64,000 nt of DNA from Burkholderiales bacterium (GTDB lineage Bacteria; Pseudomonadota; Gammaproteobacteria; Burkholderiales; Thiobacteraceae), in contig JAIMAL010000010.1 of NCBI GenBank assembly GCA_023511995.1, positions 26,006 to 90,005 on the forward strand, given 5' to 3'. The notes under the pieces are model-generated. The model was not told where the DNA came from and ran no database searches. It saw only the letters and a list, made by a program, of their open reading frames with translations. The first letter of the stretch is position 1. Each line of letters opens with the position of its first letter. A program made the position numbers and the translations under genes. This document shows, in pieces, positions 55,977 through 62,602 of this stretch.

Positions 55977-56273
55977 GGTTTTTCTTCCGTAGGGCTTCAA
56001 GTCTTTATTCAGCGCAAAATGGCCGCGTCATGATAGCAGGAGGCCGCCCCTGTCACCAAGCGGCGCGGCGTGGCCGGCCCGAACGGCGGTCACGGGCGGC
56101 CTTGGGGGACGCAACCCCCCGTCTTTTCCCGGTAACGGCAGGGGTGGAGGTTTCTTGAGGGTTTTCTCTTAAGTCGGGCCTAAACCTTTTGCGCCTGTTG
56201 CCGCTAAAGCCCATGGCGACCCGATTCCACAGGGTGGGCGCCATGAGTGTCTCCTTCCCGCAGGGAGGGGGCG

Positions 56274-56720
56274 GTGGCAGAGGACGTGTTTTCACTGAAG
56301 GCACAGATGGCACTCAAGGGCATTACCATCGGAACCCTGGCGCGCAAGGCTGGGGTCAACATCGAAACCATCCGCTATTACCAGCGGCGGGGCCTGTTGG
56401 AGGAACCGCCCAAACCGGCCCAGGGCTATCGGCTCTATCCGGTGCAGGCGGTGGCGCGCGTGCTGTTCATCAAGCGGGCGCAGCGGCTGGGGTTTTCGCT
56501 GGAGGAGATCGGCAATCTGCTGCGGCTGGGCGATGGCGACTGCCGGGAGGCAAAGGCCCTCGCCCTGCAGAAACTCTCCGTCATCGAAAGCCGCCTGGAG
56601 GATTTGCAGCGCATGAAGCATACCCTGCAGGAACTCATCGCCCGCTGCGATGCTGGCTTGAACGCTGCCGGCTGTCCCATCGTCTCTAGCCTTGCCGACC
56701 GGGAATTCGAAGTCCGCTGA
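56274..56720 (+). CDS. merR: MerR, mercury-type transcriptional regulator
   Basis: 148 residues from a GTG at 56,274 with GGGAGGGGG upstream; the ATG at 56,307 is an alternative. The winged-helix N-terminus reads TIGTLARKAGVNIETIRYYQRRGL. Cysteines C90, C125 and C134 match the three Hg(II) ligands of MerR in spacing (35 and 9 residues), with GDCREA and GCPIV contexts. No mer operon is next to it. The upstream gap (55,977-56,273) holds its promoter but I see no clear operator. It may be a MerR-like sensor for another thiophilic metal. Confidence 0.9.
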   Translation: MAEDVFSLKAQMALKGITIGTLARKAGVNIETIRYYQRRGLLEEPPKPAQGYRLYPVQAVARVLFIKRAQRLGFSLEEIGNLLRLGDGDCREAKALALQKLSVIESRLEDLQRMKHTLQELIARCDAGLNAAGCPIVSSLADREFEVR

Positions 56721-56794
56721 GGATCATGCCTTGCCGCCCCGAAGGGTGAAGGGAAGCGCTGGCGCCTCCGGCGGCGGGAAGTTACCATCGGGGC

Positions 56795-57868
56795 ATGATC
56801 GCTTCCCCCCTCGTGCTCGCCGCCGACTTTGGCGGTACCAAGACCGCCGTCTGTCTCGCCGCGGTTTCCCAGGATATGCCGCGGGAGATCATCCACGAGG
56901 CCCGTTTCGACAGCGTCGCCTGGTCCTCGGCCACGGCGCTGATCAGCGCATTCCTCAACGGCCTGCCCCGACCCCAGGCGGCCTGCCTTGCCCTGGCCGC
57001 GCCGGTGGAGGGGCGCCGGGTGCGTCTCACCAATCTTCCCCTCTGGGTGGATGCCGATGAGATCGAAGCGGTCTGCGGCATTGCCCATGTCCACCTCATC
57101 AACGATTTCGTCGCCACGGGCTATGGCATCGAGGCGCTTGCGCCCAGCGACCTGTTGACGCTGCAGGTCGGCGAGCCCGTTCTTCACGCACCCCGCGCCG
57201 TCCTCGGCGCGGGCACGGGGCTTGGCGAAGCCCTTCTCGTCTGGCAGGGGGATCACTACGCCGTGCTCCCCTCGGAGGGGGGACATGTGGATTTCGCGCC
57301 CACGGACGAGGAGCAGATCGGCCTGTGGCGTTTCCTGAGCCAACGTCATGGCCATGTTTCCTACGAGCGCATTCTCTCGGGACCGGGCCTTGTGGCGCTC
57401 ATGGAATACGTCTGCGGCGATCAGGGCATGGCTTGCGACCTCGCCCGGGCGATCCGGGAGGAGGGTGCGGCGGCGGTCACCCACGCCGCGCTGGAGAGGG
57501 GAGATGCGCTGGCGGACCGGGCGCTGGAGCTCTTCTGCCGCATCTACGGCGCCCAGGCCGGCAATCTCGCCCTTACCGCCTGGGCGAAAGGCGGCGTGTA
57601 TCTTGCCGGGGGCATCGCGGCGCGCCTGCCGGCGCGCCTGGCAGCCAGTGGCTTTCTCGAGGCCTTCCGCGCCAAGGGGCGTTTCCGGCAGGCCATGGAG
57701 CGCTTTCCCGTGCACCTCGTGTTGCGGCCGGACACGGCCTTAAAGGGTGCGCTGCGGCTCGCCGAGCGAGGTCTGCCGGCCGCCGGGCAGCGGATCGGAG
57801 TGTTTCATGGCCTGGCAGGCGCAGGGCGGCGCGAGGCGAGCCGGGCGTCGCGGCGGACGCGCTCGTAG
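56795..57868 (+). CDS. glk: Glucokinase (ROK/Glk family) with an aberrant C-terminal tail
   Basis: 357 residues as read. Glk landmarks are ADFGGTKTA at the N-terminus, GAGTGLGEALL near residue 140 and GGVYLAGGIAARL near residue 270. It phosphorylates glucose with ATP. The family usually ends about 25 residues earlier, at LRLAERGL or just beyond. The last 20 or so residues are basic, low in complexity and lie antisense to the DUF2267 gene, so the native 3' end is probably replaced beyond about 57,810. Confidence 0.85.
   Translation: MIASPLVLAADFGGTKTAVCLAAVSQDMPREIIHEARFDSVAWSSATALISAFLNGLPRPQAACLALAAPVEGRRVRLTNLPLWVDADEIEAVCGIAHVHLINDFVATGYGIEALAPSDLLTLQVGEPVLHAPRAVLGAGTGLGEALLVWQGDHYAVLPSEGGHVDFAPTDEEQIGLWRFLSQRHGHVSYERILSGPGLVALMEYVCGDQGMACDLARAIREEGAAAVTHAALERGDALADRALELFCRIYGAQAGNLALTAWAKGGVYLAGGIAARLPARLAASGFLEAFRAKGRFRQAMERFPVHLVLRPDTALKGALRLAERGLPAAGQRIGVFHGLAGAGRREASRASRRTRS
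57800..57840. other. Proposed sequence junction between two unrelated genome segments
   Basis: On the left the glk frame reads into unrelated sequence after its family end; on the right a DUF2267 gene of the other strand is cut short after about 85 homologous residues. The gene type and density of GC codons change here, from betaproteobacterial operons to a stress cluster not seen elsewhere in the window. No transposon ends or direct repeats are visible at the join. Position is approximate. Confidence 0.7.
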
Positions 57869-58092
57869 AACGCCTCGCGACGCAGCCGGAGCGGGCGGCG
57901 ATCGGGCACCTCCCCTTCGTACCAGACCGCCTTCAGCTCCCGCGGCAGCTGCGCCGCGACCTGGTCCGCCTCCTCCGGAGTGAGCCGGTCGCGGAGCGCA
58001 TGGAAGACGGCGCCCGTGGCGCGCTTGGCGGCTTCGAGACGGGTCTCGCCCGTGGCCGCCAGCACGGTCCGGTAGAACGCCTGCGGGGTCAT
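57805..58092 (-). pseudogene. DUF2267-domain protein, 3' truncated at the junction
   Basis: 95 residues as read, starting MTPQAFYRTVL. The first half-domain of DUF2267 is complete (AAKRATGAVFHAL, RLTPEEADQVAAQLP), and the second begins (REAFYERV) but ends after a few residues in a short unrelated tail. Family proteins usually have about 130-150 residues, two half-repeats. Start overlaps the stop of the universal stress gene by 4 nt. Confidence 0.8.
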
Positions 58093-58547
58093 CGCGCTTT
58101 CCGGGCCCGGACGGTGAGCACCGGACAGCCGGCGGTGGCGATGACGCGCTCGGCCACGCTGCCCAGGAAGAACTTGGCCACCGCACCGCGGCCGTGCGTC
58201 CCCATGACGATCAGGTCGGCGCCCCGGGCCCGCGCCGTCCGCACGATCTGTTGCGGGGCCGAGCCCTCCGCCACCACGGCCCGCGCCTTCACGCCGGCCC
58301 GGGCGGCCCGGGCCATCAGGCGGTCGAGCCCCTTGCGCGCGTACTCCCGCGACGACCTCTGGATCTGCTCCCAGGTGCTCGGGCTCACGTAGCCGTCTGG
58401 CCCGAGCGGCAGGACGTCGTCGATGACGTGAAGCAGGATCAACTCGGCCCGGCTGCTCCGCGCCAGGTCCAGCGCCCGGGCGAAGGCCGGGGCCGACGCG
58501 CTGGAGAAGTCCGACGGGTGGAGGATTCGACGGAACGTCTTCGGCAT
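58089..58547 (-). CDS. Universal stress protein (UspA family), first copy
   Basis: 152 residues. The nucleotide-binding signature GTHGRG...GSVAERV is present, with the N-terminal beta-strand ILHPSDFS. A soluble ATP-binding UspA fold of single-domain length. Typical of stress clusters with CBS and DUF2267 partners, as here. Confidence 0.93.
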   Translation of the reverse strand: MPKTFRRILHPSDFSSASAPAFARALDLARSSRAELILLHVIDDVLPLGPDGYVSPSTWEQIQRSSREYARKGLDRLMARAARAGVKARAVVAEGSAPQQIVRTARARGADLIVMGTHGRGAVAKFFLGSVAERVIATAGCPVLTVRARKAR

Positions 58548-58559
58548 CGCTGCGCCTCC

Positions 58560-58895
58560 TCAGCCGAGGTCCCGTCGCCGCGCCTCGAACTCCTCGCGGC
58601 CGATCTCCCCGCGGGCGTACCGCTCGCGCAGGATCTCCAGCGCGGTGTCGCGTCCAGGCCGCCGGTCGGCCGTCAGGAGCCAGCGGACCGCGAGGACCAA
58701 AGCCGCGATGACGAGCCCCCAGAACACCAGCATCGTGAGCATCATGATCAACCCGCCGGCGCCCCACATCCAGGCCATCGGATGCATGCCCCACTCCCAC
58801 GGCCGCTCCTGGGCCCCCGCCGGCGCCGGGAGCAGGACGATCCCGAGGCCGGCGGCCCGGGCGGCCGCCGCCGTGGCTGCGTCGACCCGGCGCAT
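58560..58895 (-). CDS. SHOCT-domain small membrane protein
   Basis: 111 residues. A signal or first hydrophobic segment (about 10-27), a second transmembrane helix (45-72, IMMLTMLVFWGLVIAALVL), and a C-terminal SHOCT domain (DTALEILRERYARGEIGREEFEARR). The SHOCT tail is a short oligomerisation helix pair. The start codon overlaps the CBS gene stop. Confidence 0.85.
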   Translation of the reverse strand: MRRVDAATAAAARAAGLGIVLLPAPAGAQERPWEWGMHPMAWMWGAGGLIMMLTMLVFWGLVIAALVLAVRWLLTADRRPGRDTALEILRERYARGEIGREEFEARRRDLG

Positions 58896-59332
58896 CAGGC
58901 CGATCCCGCCGTCGCGACGACCGGAGCGACGAAGCCGGCGGCGAACGCGCGGAGGAAGTCGGACTCGGTGACGATGCCGACCAGCCGGTCGCCGCTGACC
59001 ACCGGCAACGCTCCGATCTTGTGGTCGAGCATGATCCGGGCCGCCTCCCGGGCGTCCAGCTCGGGCTCGACCACGATGAGGGACTTCGACATGACCTCGC
59101 CGCCGGTCAGCCGGGCCAGCAGGTAGGTGATCTCCCACACCGACAGGCTGGTGGCCGGCGACGGCAGGTTCAGGCGGATGTCGCGGTCGGTCACGATCCC
59201 CAACAGCCGCGGTCCGTCCACCACCAGCAGGTGGCGGATCCGGTGCCTGGCCATCAGGTCCCGCGCCTCCAGGACCGGCGTGCGGGGGTCGATCGTGACC
59301 GGGCTGCGACTCATGAGGTCGGCGACACGCAT
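58895..59332 (-). CDS. Tandem CBS-domain protein
   Basis: 145 residues made of two CBS repeats (about 5-60 and 80-135) with LVVDGPRLLGIVTDRDI and LPVVSGDRLVGIVTESDF. CBS pairs bind adenosine nucleotides and regulate partners. It is embedded in the stress cluster with universal stress proteins. Confidence 0.93.
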   Translation of the reverse strand: MRVADLMSRSPVTIDPRTPVLEARDLMARHRIRHLLVVDGPRLLGIVTDRDIRLNLPSPATSLSVWEITYLLARLTGGEVMSKSLIVVEPELDAREAARIMLDHKIGALPVVSGDRLVGIVTESDFLRAFAAGFVAPVVATAGSA

Positions 59333-59345
59333 GGCTCGTTCCTTC

Positions 59346-59759
59346 TCAGTGACCCGCCAGGTACTCGAACACCGGCGGCCAGATCAGGGTCGTGGCGATC
59401 CCGACCCCGACCAGAAACACGATCAACCAGCGAGACACCTCCAAATCGCGCCGGCCGATCGTGAAGTGCAAGACGACCCAGCTTCCCAGCCACGCCCCGA
59501 GCGACAGCGTCTCCTTGCCCGAGTACGGCCCGATGCCTTCGGCCCCGGGCATCCACAGCTTGCCGATCCCGTGCACCCAGGTGTTGAAGGCCGGGGAGGC
59601 CGCGGTGAAGACGTTGACTACCGCCAGCGTCAGCATTCCGAGCATCGCTGACAGCAGCGCGGCCACGGCGGCTCCGCCGGGGACCGGCGGCCGCAGCCGC
59701 CCCCATGAGGCTTCGATGTAGCCCTCGTCCCGTTTGGTCTCCAGTGTCCCCGCGCTCAT
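59346..59759 (-). CDS. Small membrane protein of unknown family
   Basis: 137 residues with three hydrophobic segments (about 28-50, 85-105, 110-130). I do not recognise the family. The region GPYSGKETLSLGAWLGSWVVLHF suggests helix ends at the membrane. It is 13 nt from both neighbours on the same strand and is co-transcribed with them. Confidence 0.75.
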   Translation of the reverse strand: MSAGTLETKRDEGYIEASWGRLRPPVPGGAAVAALLSAMLGMLTLAVVNVFTAASPAFNTWVHGIGKLWMPGAEGIGPYSGKETLSLGAWLGSWVVLHFTIGRRDLEVSRWLIVFLVGVGIATTLIWPPVFEYLAGH

Positions 59760-59772
59760 CTCGTCCTCCCCG

Positions 59773-60378
59773 CTACGCCGGACGTAGCTTCGTGACGGCA
59801 GCGCCCAGCCCGAACGCGATCACAAGGTAGAAGAACGACAGCCCGAGCAGGACGGCCACGCTGTAGCGGAGCCACCGACGCTCGACGACCTGCCGGCCGT
59901 AATGCCAGAGGATGAAGGCGGCGGCCACGGTGAGCGGCAGGGTAAAGAGCGCCGCGAACTCCTTGAACTCGAAGAAGATGCGATGCACCTCGGGCATCGT
60001 TGTCAGGAAGTACGACCGCGGGCTACCAGGAGTGTTCGCACGGTAGTAGATGTAGAGCCAGTTGCCGGCCACGATGGCCAGGAACGACAACGTGGCCGAG
60101 ACCGTGGCCAGCAGTTGCAGATCCGCGAAAGCCCGGATGCGACCGGTCATCAGGCGCCAGCCCAGGTAGAGGCCGATCGTCCCGACGAAGAGGTAAAGAA
60201 AGGCCGTGAGGCCGTGCAGGGCCGCCGGCAGGGCCGCCGCGCCGGATCCCAGCAGTTTGTTGATCGGGGCGGTTGCCGCCGTAAAGGCCAGGGCGGACCC
60301 GATGAGGATCCCCACCACCGCCGCCAGCGATGCGGTCGACGCTTCGCGCATCTCCTGGAGCTCGTCGTCACGGGTCAT
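59773..60378 (-). CDS. Five-helix membrane protein of unknown family
   Basis: 201 residues from the ATG at 60,378 (GGGGGAAGG upstream). About five transmembrane helices with a charged loop FLTTMPEVHRIFFEFKEFAA. Two histidines (PEVHRIF and ILWHYGRQV) might bind a cofactor, which would make it a cytochrome b-like protein, but this is not certain. Same operon as the stress genes. Confidence 0.75.
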   Translation of the reverse strand: MTRDDELQEMREASTASLAAVVGILIGSALAFTAATAPINKLLGSGAAALPAALHGLTAFLYLFVGTIGLYLGWRLMTGRIRAFADLQLLATVSATLSFLAIVAGNWLYIYYRANTPGSPRSYFLTTMPEVHRIFFEFKEFAALFTLPLTVAAAFILWHYGRQVVERRWLRYSVAVLLGLSFFYLVIAFGLGAAVTKLRPA

Positions 60379-60409
60379 CGACCTTCCCCCTTCCACCGGC
60401 CCTGCCGTC

Positions 60410-60874
60410 TCACGATCGCACGCGCTCGGCGACCTGCGCCACCGTTTGGCGCATCATCAGCACCGGTAGGTCGGTGGACCTCAGGACCGCCTCGGCCACC
60501 GAGCCGAACAGCAGCCGCCCTAGCCCGCTCCGGCCGTGGGTCGTCATGGCCACCAGGTCGACTTCCAGCTCCCGCGCGGCGGTCGCGATCTCGGTCACCG
60601 GGTCGCCGCGCCGGACCACCGTCCGGACGCGCACGCCCCGGTCGCGGAGCTCGGCGGCCAGGCTGTCCAGGTATCGCTCGGCCTCCGCGCGGCGAGCCTC
60701 GGCGTCCTCCACTATCACCTGACGACTACCCTCCACGACGGACGGCGGGATGGGTACGATCACCTGAAGCAGCGCCACCTCGATGTCGAGCGGTCCCGCG
60801 ATCTCCAGTACGAACGGCAGGATCGCCTCGGCCGTCTTCGACCCGTCCAACGGAACCAGAACCCGGTTGTACAT
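60410..60874 (-). CDS. Universal stress protein (UspA family), second copy
   Basis: 154 residues, with VLVPLDGSKTAEAILPF at the N-terminus and the ATP-binding signature TTHGRSGLGRLLFGSVAEAVL. It is the first gene of the minus-strand stress cluster (60,874 to 57,805) and only about 30 percent like the first copy by eye. Confidence 0.93.
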   Translation of the reverse strand: MYNRVLVPLDGSKTAEAILPFVLEIAGPLDIEVALLQVIVPIPPSVVEGSRQVIVEDAEARRAEAERYLDSLAAELRDRGVRVRTVVRRGDPVTEIATAARELEVDLVAMTTHGRSGLGRLLFGSVAEAVLRSTDLPVLMMRQTVAQVAERVRS

Positions 60875-61398
60875 GGCCTCCCTCGGGCGCCGCGGGCGGC
60901 GTCCGGTCGCTCACTGGGCCGCCGGCCGACCCCGCCAACCGGAGTCGGCTCACGTGCTGGAGAAGGGAAGCAACCCCCTGGCCGACGGCCGGACCCGGAA
61001 TACCGCGCACTTGCTCGAGCCGGTGGCTCCGCGCGGTTGGGGTGCCGGCGCCGCGACGGGGCGCCGGTGCCTCAACGGTCGCGCTCCCGGCCGGGGGCCC
61101 CAGCACCCCAGGCTGGAGCCCACCCTCGATCCGCAGGCCTCCTCTTCCCGGGAGTCGCCGACCGGTCGAGTCGACCGGATTTTTCGCGGCATCCGTCCGG
61201 GCGCGGCAACGCCTCGGCCCCGGCGTGCGAGGCACGACCAGAAAGCCGTGCTGTCAACCGCTGACCCCGTTCGCGTCGCTGGTTCTGAGCCCGACCTCCA
61301 ACGCTACCATCCGGTGCATCGGTGTTCTACCCCGCTCCCGACGGAAGCCGTTGCAAACCCGCCCTCGGAGGCGCTCGTGGATTCGGTCTACGTGTGGA
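60875..61398. other. Very GC-rich intergenic stretch without recognisable gene
   Basis: 524 nt upstream of the universal stress gene. Frames on both strands are open only because of base composition; none has a family signature, ribosome binding site or start I would trust. It must hold the promoter of the stress cluster. I see no clear repeats. Confidence 0.55.
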
Positions 61399-61598
61399 AC
61401 AAGCTGACCGCTTTGGATGGCACGCTGAGAACGGAGCCCGTCCGGGCCAAGGCGGAGATCTCGAAGCACCTGGAGGCGCTCACGATCGCCCCGTGGCCGG
61501 CCCCCAAGCCGCGCCGGAGGGGCGAAAAGCGGGCCGAGATCCGCGGTCGGTGAAAACCGATGGCCTCCTCGGGGACCAGGAGGCCGTGGTCGCTGCGG
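61399..61598 (+). pseudogene. Possible C-terminal remnant of a site-specific recombinase, frameshifted
   Basis: The segment reading RTEPVRAKAEISKHLEALTIAP and then KRAEIRGR in one frame, followed by VKTDGLLGDQEAV in another (change near 61,550), resembles the C-terminal end of serine-recombinase-like proteins as I remember them. No catalytic part is present. It lies directly beside a tRNA fragment, the usual place of an integrase. Low certainty. Confidence 0.35.
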
Positions 61599-61603
61599 TC
61601 CAT

Positions 61604-61648
61604 TGGTTGCGGGGGCTGGATTTGAACCAGCGACCTTTGGGTTATGAG
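61604..61648 (-). repeat. 3' fragment of a tRNA-Met gene (att-site-like)
   Basis: On the minus strand the sequence gives an anticodon loop CTCATAA, variable loop, T-arm GCTGG-TTCAAAT-CCAGC, an acceptor 3' strand CCCCGCA and the ACCA end. The 5' half is missing: no complement TGCGGGG and no D-arm lie upstream. About 45 nt of 3' tRNA identity is what an integrative element leaves as attL or attR. The full tRNA is not in the window. Confidence 0.75.
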
Positions 61649-61783
61649 GGCGTCGGCGCCGTCGACTCGGGACGACACCCGACCGAAGGAGCAGCAGTTT
61701 ACGCGTCGCGCTTCCCTCCCGTTTGGTCGGCTGCCGGAGGGTCAACCCGGAAAATTCACGGAAAGTGCTCCGAGCCGGGTTCG

Positions 61784-62080
61784 CTATCCCGACGGCGCCT
61801 TGAGCGAGGCCTTGAACCCGATGCGGTTCACCGCTTCGATCAGCTGGTCGACGCCGACCTGTGCGGGGTCGAACGTGACCACGGCCTGCCTCTCCCGGAA
61901 GCTCACTCCCGCTCGGCTGACGCCTTTGAGCCCCTCCAGGGCCCGTTTGACCGCGAGCGGTCAGGACCCACAGGTCATCCCCTCGACGTTCAGGACGACG
62001 GTCGACGTCGCGGCCGCGGCGACGTGACCGAAAGCGGCCACGAGAACGACCACGATACAGACGAACCGCGCACGCTTCAT
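61784..62080 (-). CDS. merP: MerP-like periplasmic metal-binding protein, candidate selenoprotein (in-frame TGA)
   Basis: 98 residues if TGA at 61,963-61,961 is read through. A signal peptide (about 1-24) precedes an HMA domain: VVLNVEGMTCGS, then the TGA, then PLAVKRALEGLKGV and a full C-terminal half ending IEAVNRIGFKASLKAPSG. The TGA sits exactly where MerP has the second cysteine of GMTCxxC, which is the position where selenocysteine would work. The frame stays open and conserved on both sides. A hairpin with a guanosine second in its loop lies at SECIS-like distance. The start overlaps merT by 4 nt. A nonsense mutation of a TGC codon is the alternative. MerP binds Hg(II) and passes it to MerT. 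Confidence 0.7.
61928..61963 (-). promoter_or_regulatory. SECIS-like hairpin following the merP TGA
   Basis: Downstream of the TGA, GGGCCC and GGGCUC pair (six base pairs, one G-U) around a UGGAG loop. The loop begins 22 nt after the UGA, within the 16-37 nt range given for bacterial SECIS elements, and has G at its second position. A second short hairpin (UGACCG-CUCG-CGGUCA) starts at the UGA itself. The assignment is by eye, without a folding calculation. Confidence 0.5.
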
Positions 62081-62454
62081 CGATGCCCCTCCGGTCCGCG
62101 GCCCGCGTGGCCCCCCGACCCGCCGTTTTCGGTGAGGGCCGCGATGAGGTCTGACGTGAACTCGGGGAACTGATCGAGCGCGATCGCCGCCGCCACGACG
62201 AGACCCGCCATGACCAGCAGGCCGAGCGTCAGGCGGCTCCCGGCCATGCGGCAGGCGACGGCGCTGCACCGGCGACGCTCGCGCACGTAGAGCGCGAAAC
62301 CGCCGACCACGCCGACGACGCCGAGCGGGATCAGGATCCACCGGTACTGCATCGTGGTCGCCATGAAGGCGCCGCTCCCGAGCCCGAGCACGATGATTAG
62401 CAATGGGAGGAGACAGCATAGCGACGACAGGACGGCGCCCGCCCAGGCGGTCAC
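62077..62454 (-). CDS. merT: MerT-like mercury transport protein, 5' end lost at an IS21 insertion
   Basis: 125 residues as read from a GTG at 62,454 that abuts the IS end. The first helix carries the vicinal cysteine pair (SSLCCLLPLL) that moves Hg(II), and a cytoplasmic loop holds CSAVAC; three hydrophobic helices follow the MerT plan. Only 11 residues precede the pair, fewer than usual, and a stop lies four codons upstream inside the IS. The native start was probably displaced by the insertion. The C-terminal tail (about 25 residues after EFTS) is glycine/histidine-rich. It overlaps merP by 4 nt. Confidence 0.75.
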   Translation of the reverse strand: MTAWAGAVLSSLCCLLPLLIIVLGLGSGAFMATTMQYRWILIPLGVVGVVGGFALYVRERRRCSAVACRMAGSRLTLGLLVMAGLVVAAAIALDQFPEFTSDLIAALTENGGSGGHAGRGPEGHR

Positions 62455-62460
62455 TGTCGG

Positions 62461-62546
62461 TTTTCAGAAGGTAGGGACCCCTCCGACCGGACTTTTTCAG
62501 AAGCATGGGACCCGCGGCCCGGGGGTTTTTCAAAAGCTTTCCCCCC
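62461..62546. repeat. Three IS21 terminal repeats with a 33-nt period
   Basis: Related copies begin at 62,461 (TTTTCAGAAGGTAGGGACCC), 62,494 (TTTTCAGAAGCATGGGACCC) and 62,527 (TTTTCAAAAGCTTTCCCCCC). The regular 33-nt spacing and multiple copies at one end are the transposase-binding layout of IS21-type elements. Confidence 0.85.
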
Positions 62547-62602
62547 TCACGTGACCTCGCGCTATGCCCCGGTTCGGCCCCTGATGGGGCCGGGAGGGGT
62601 GC

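Noticed and set aside
61254..61745. Minus-strand frame across the tRNA fragment, and the plus-strand phrase RGLDLNQRPLGYE.
   Set aside because: These are well-known spurious translations of tRNA sequence; they only helped to spot the tRNA-Met 3' fragment.
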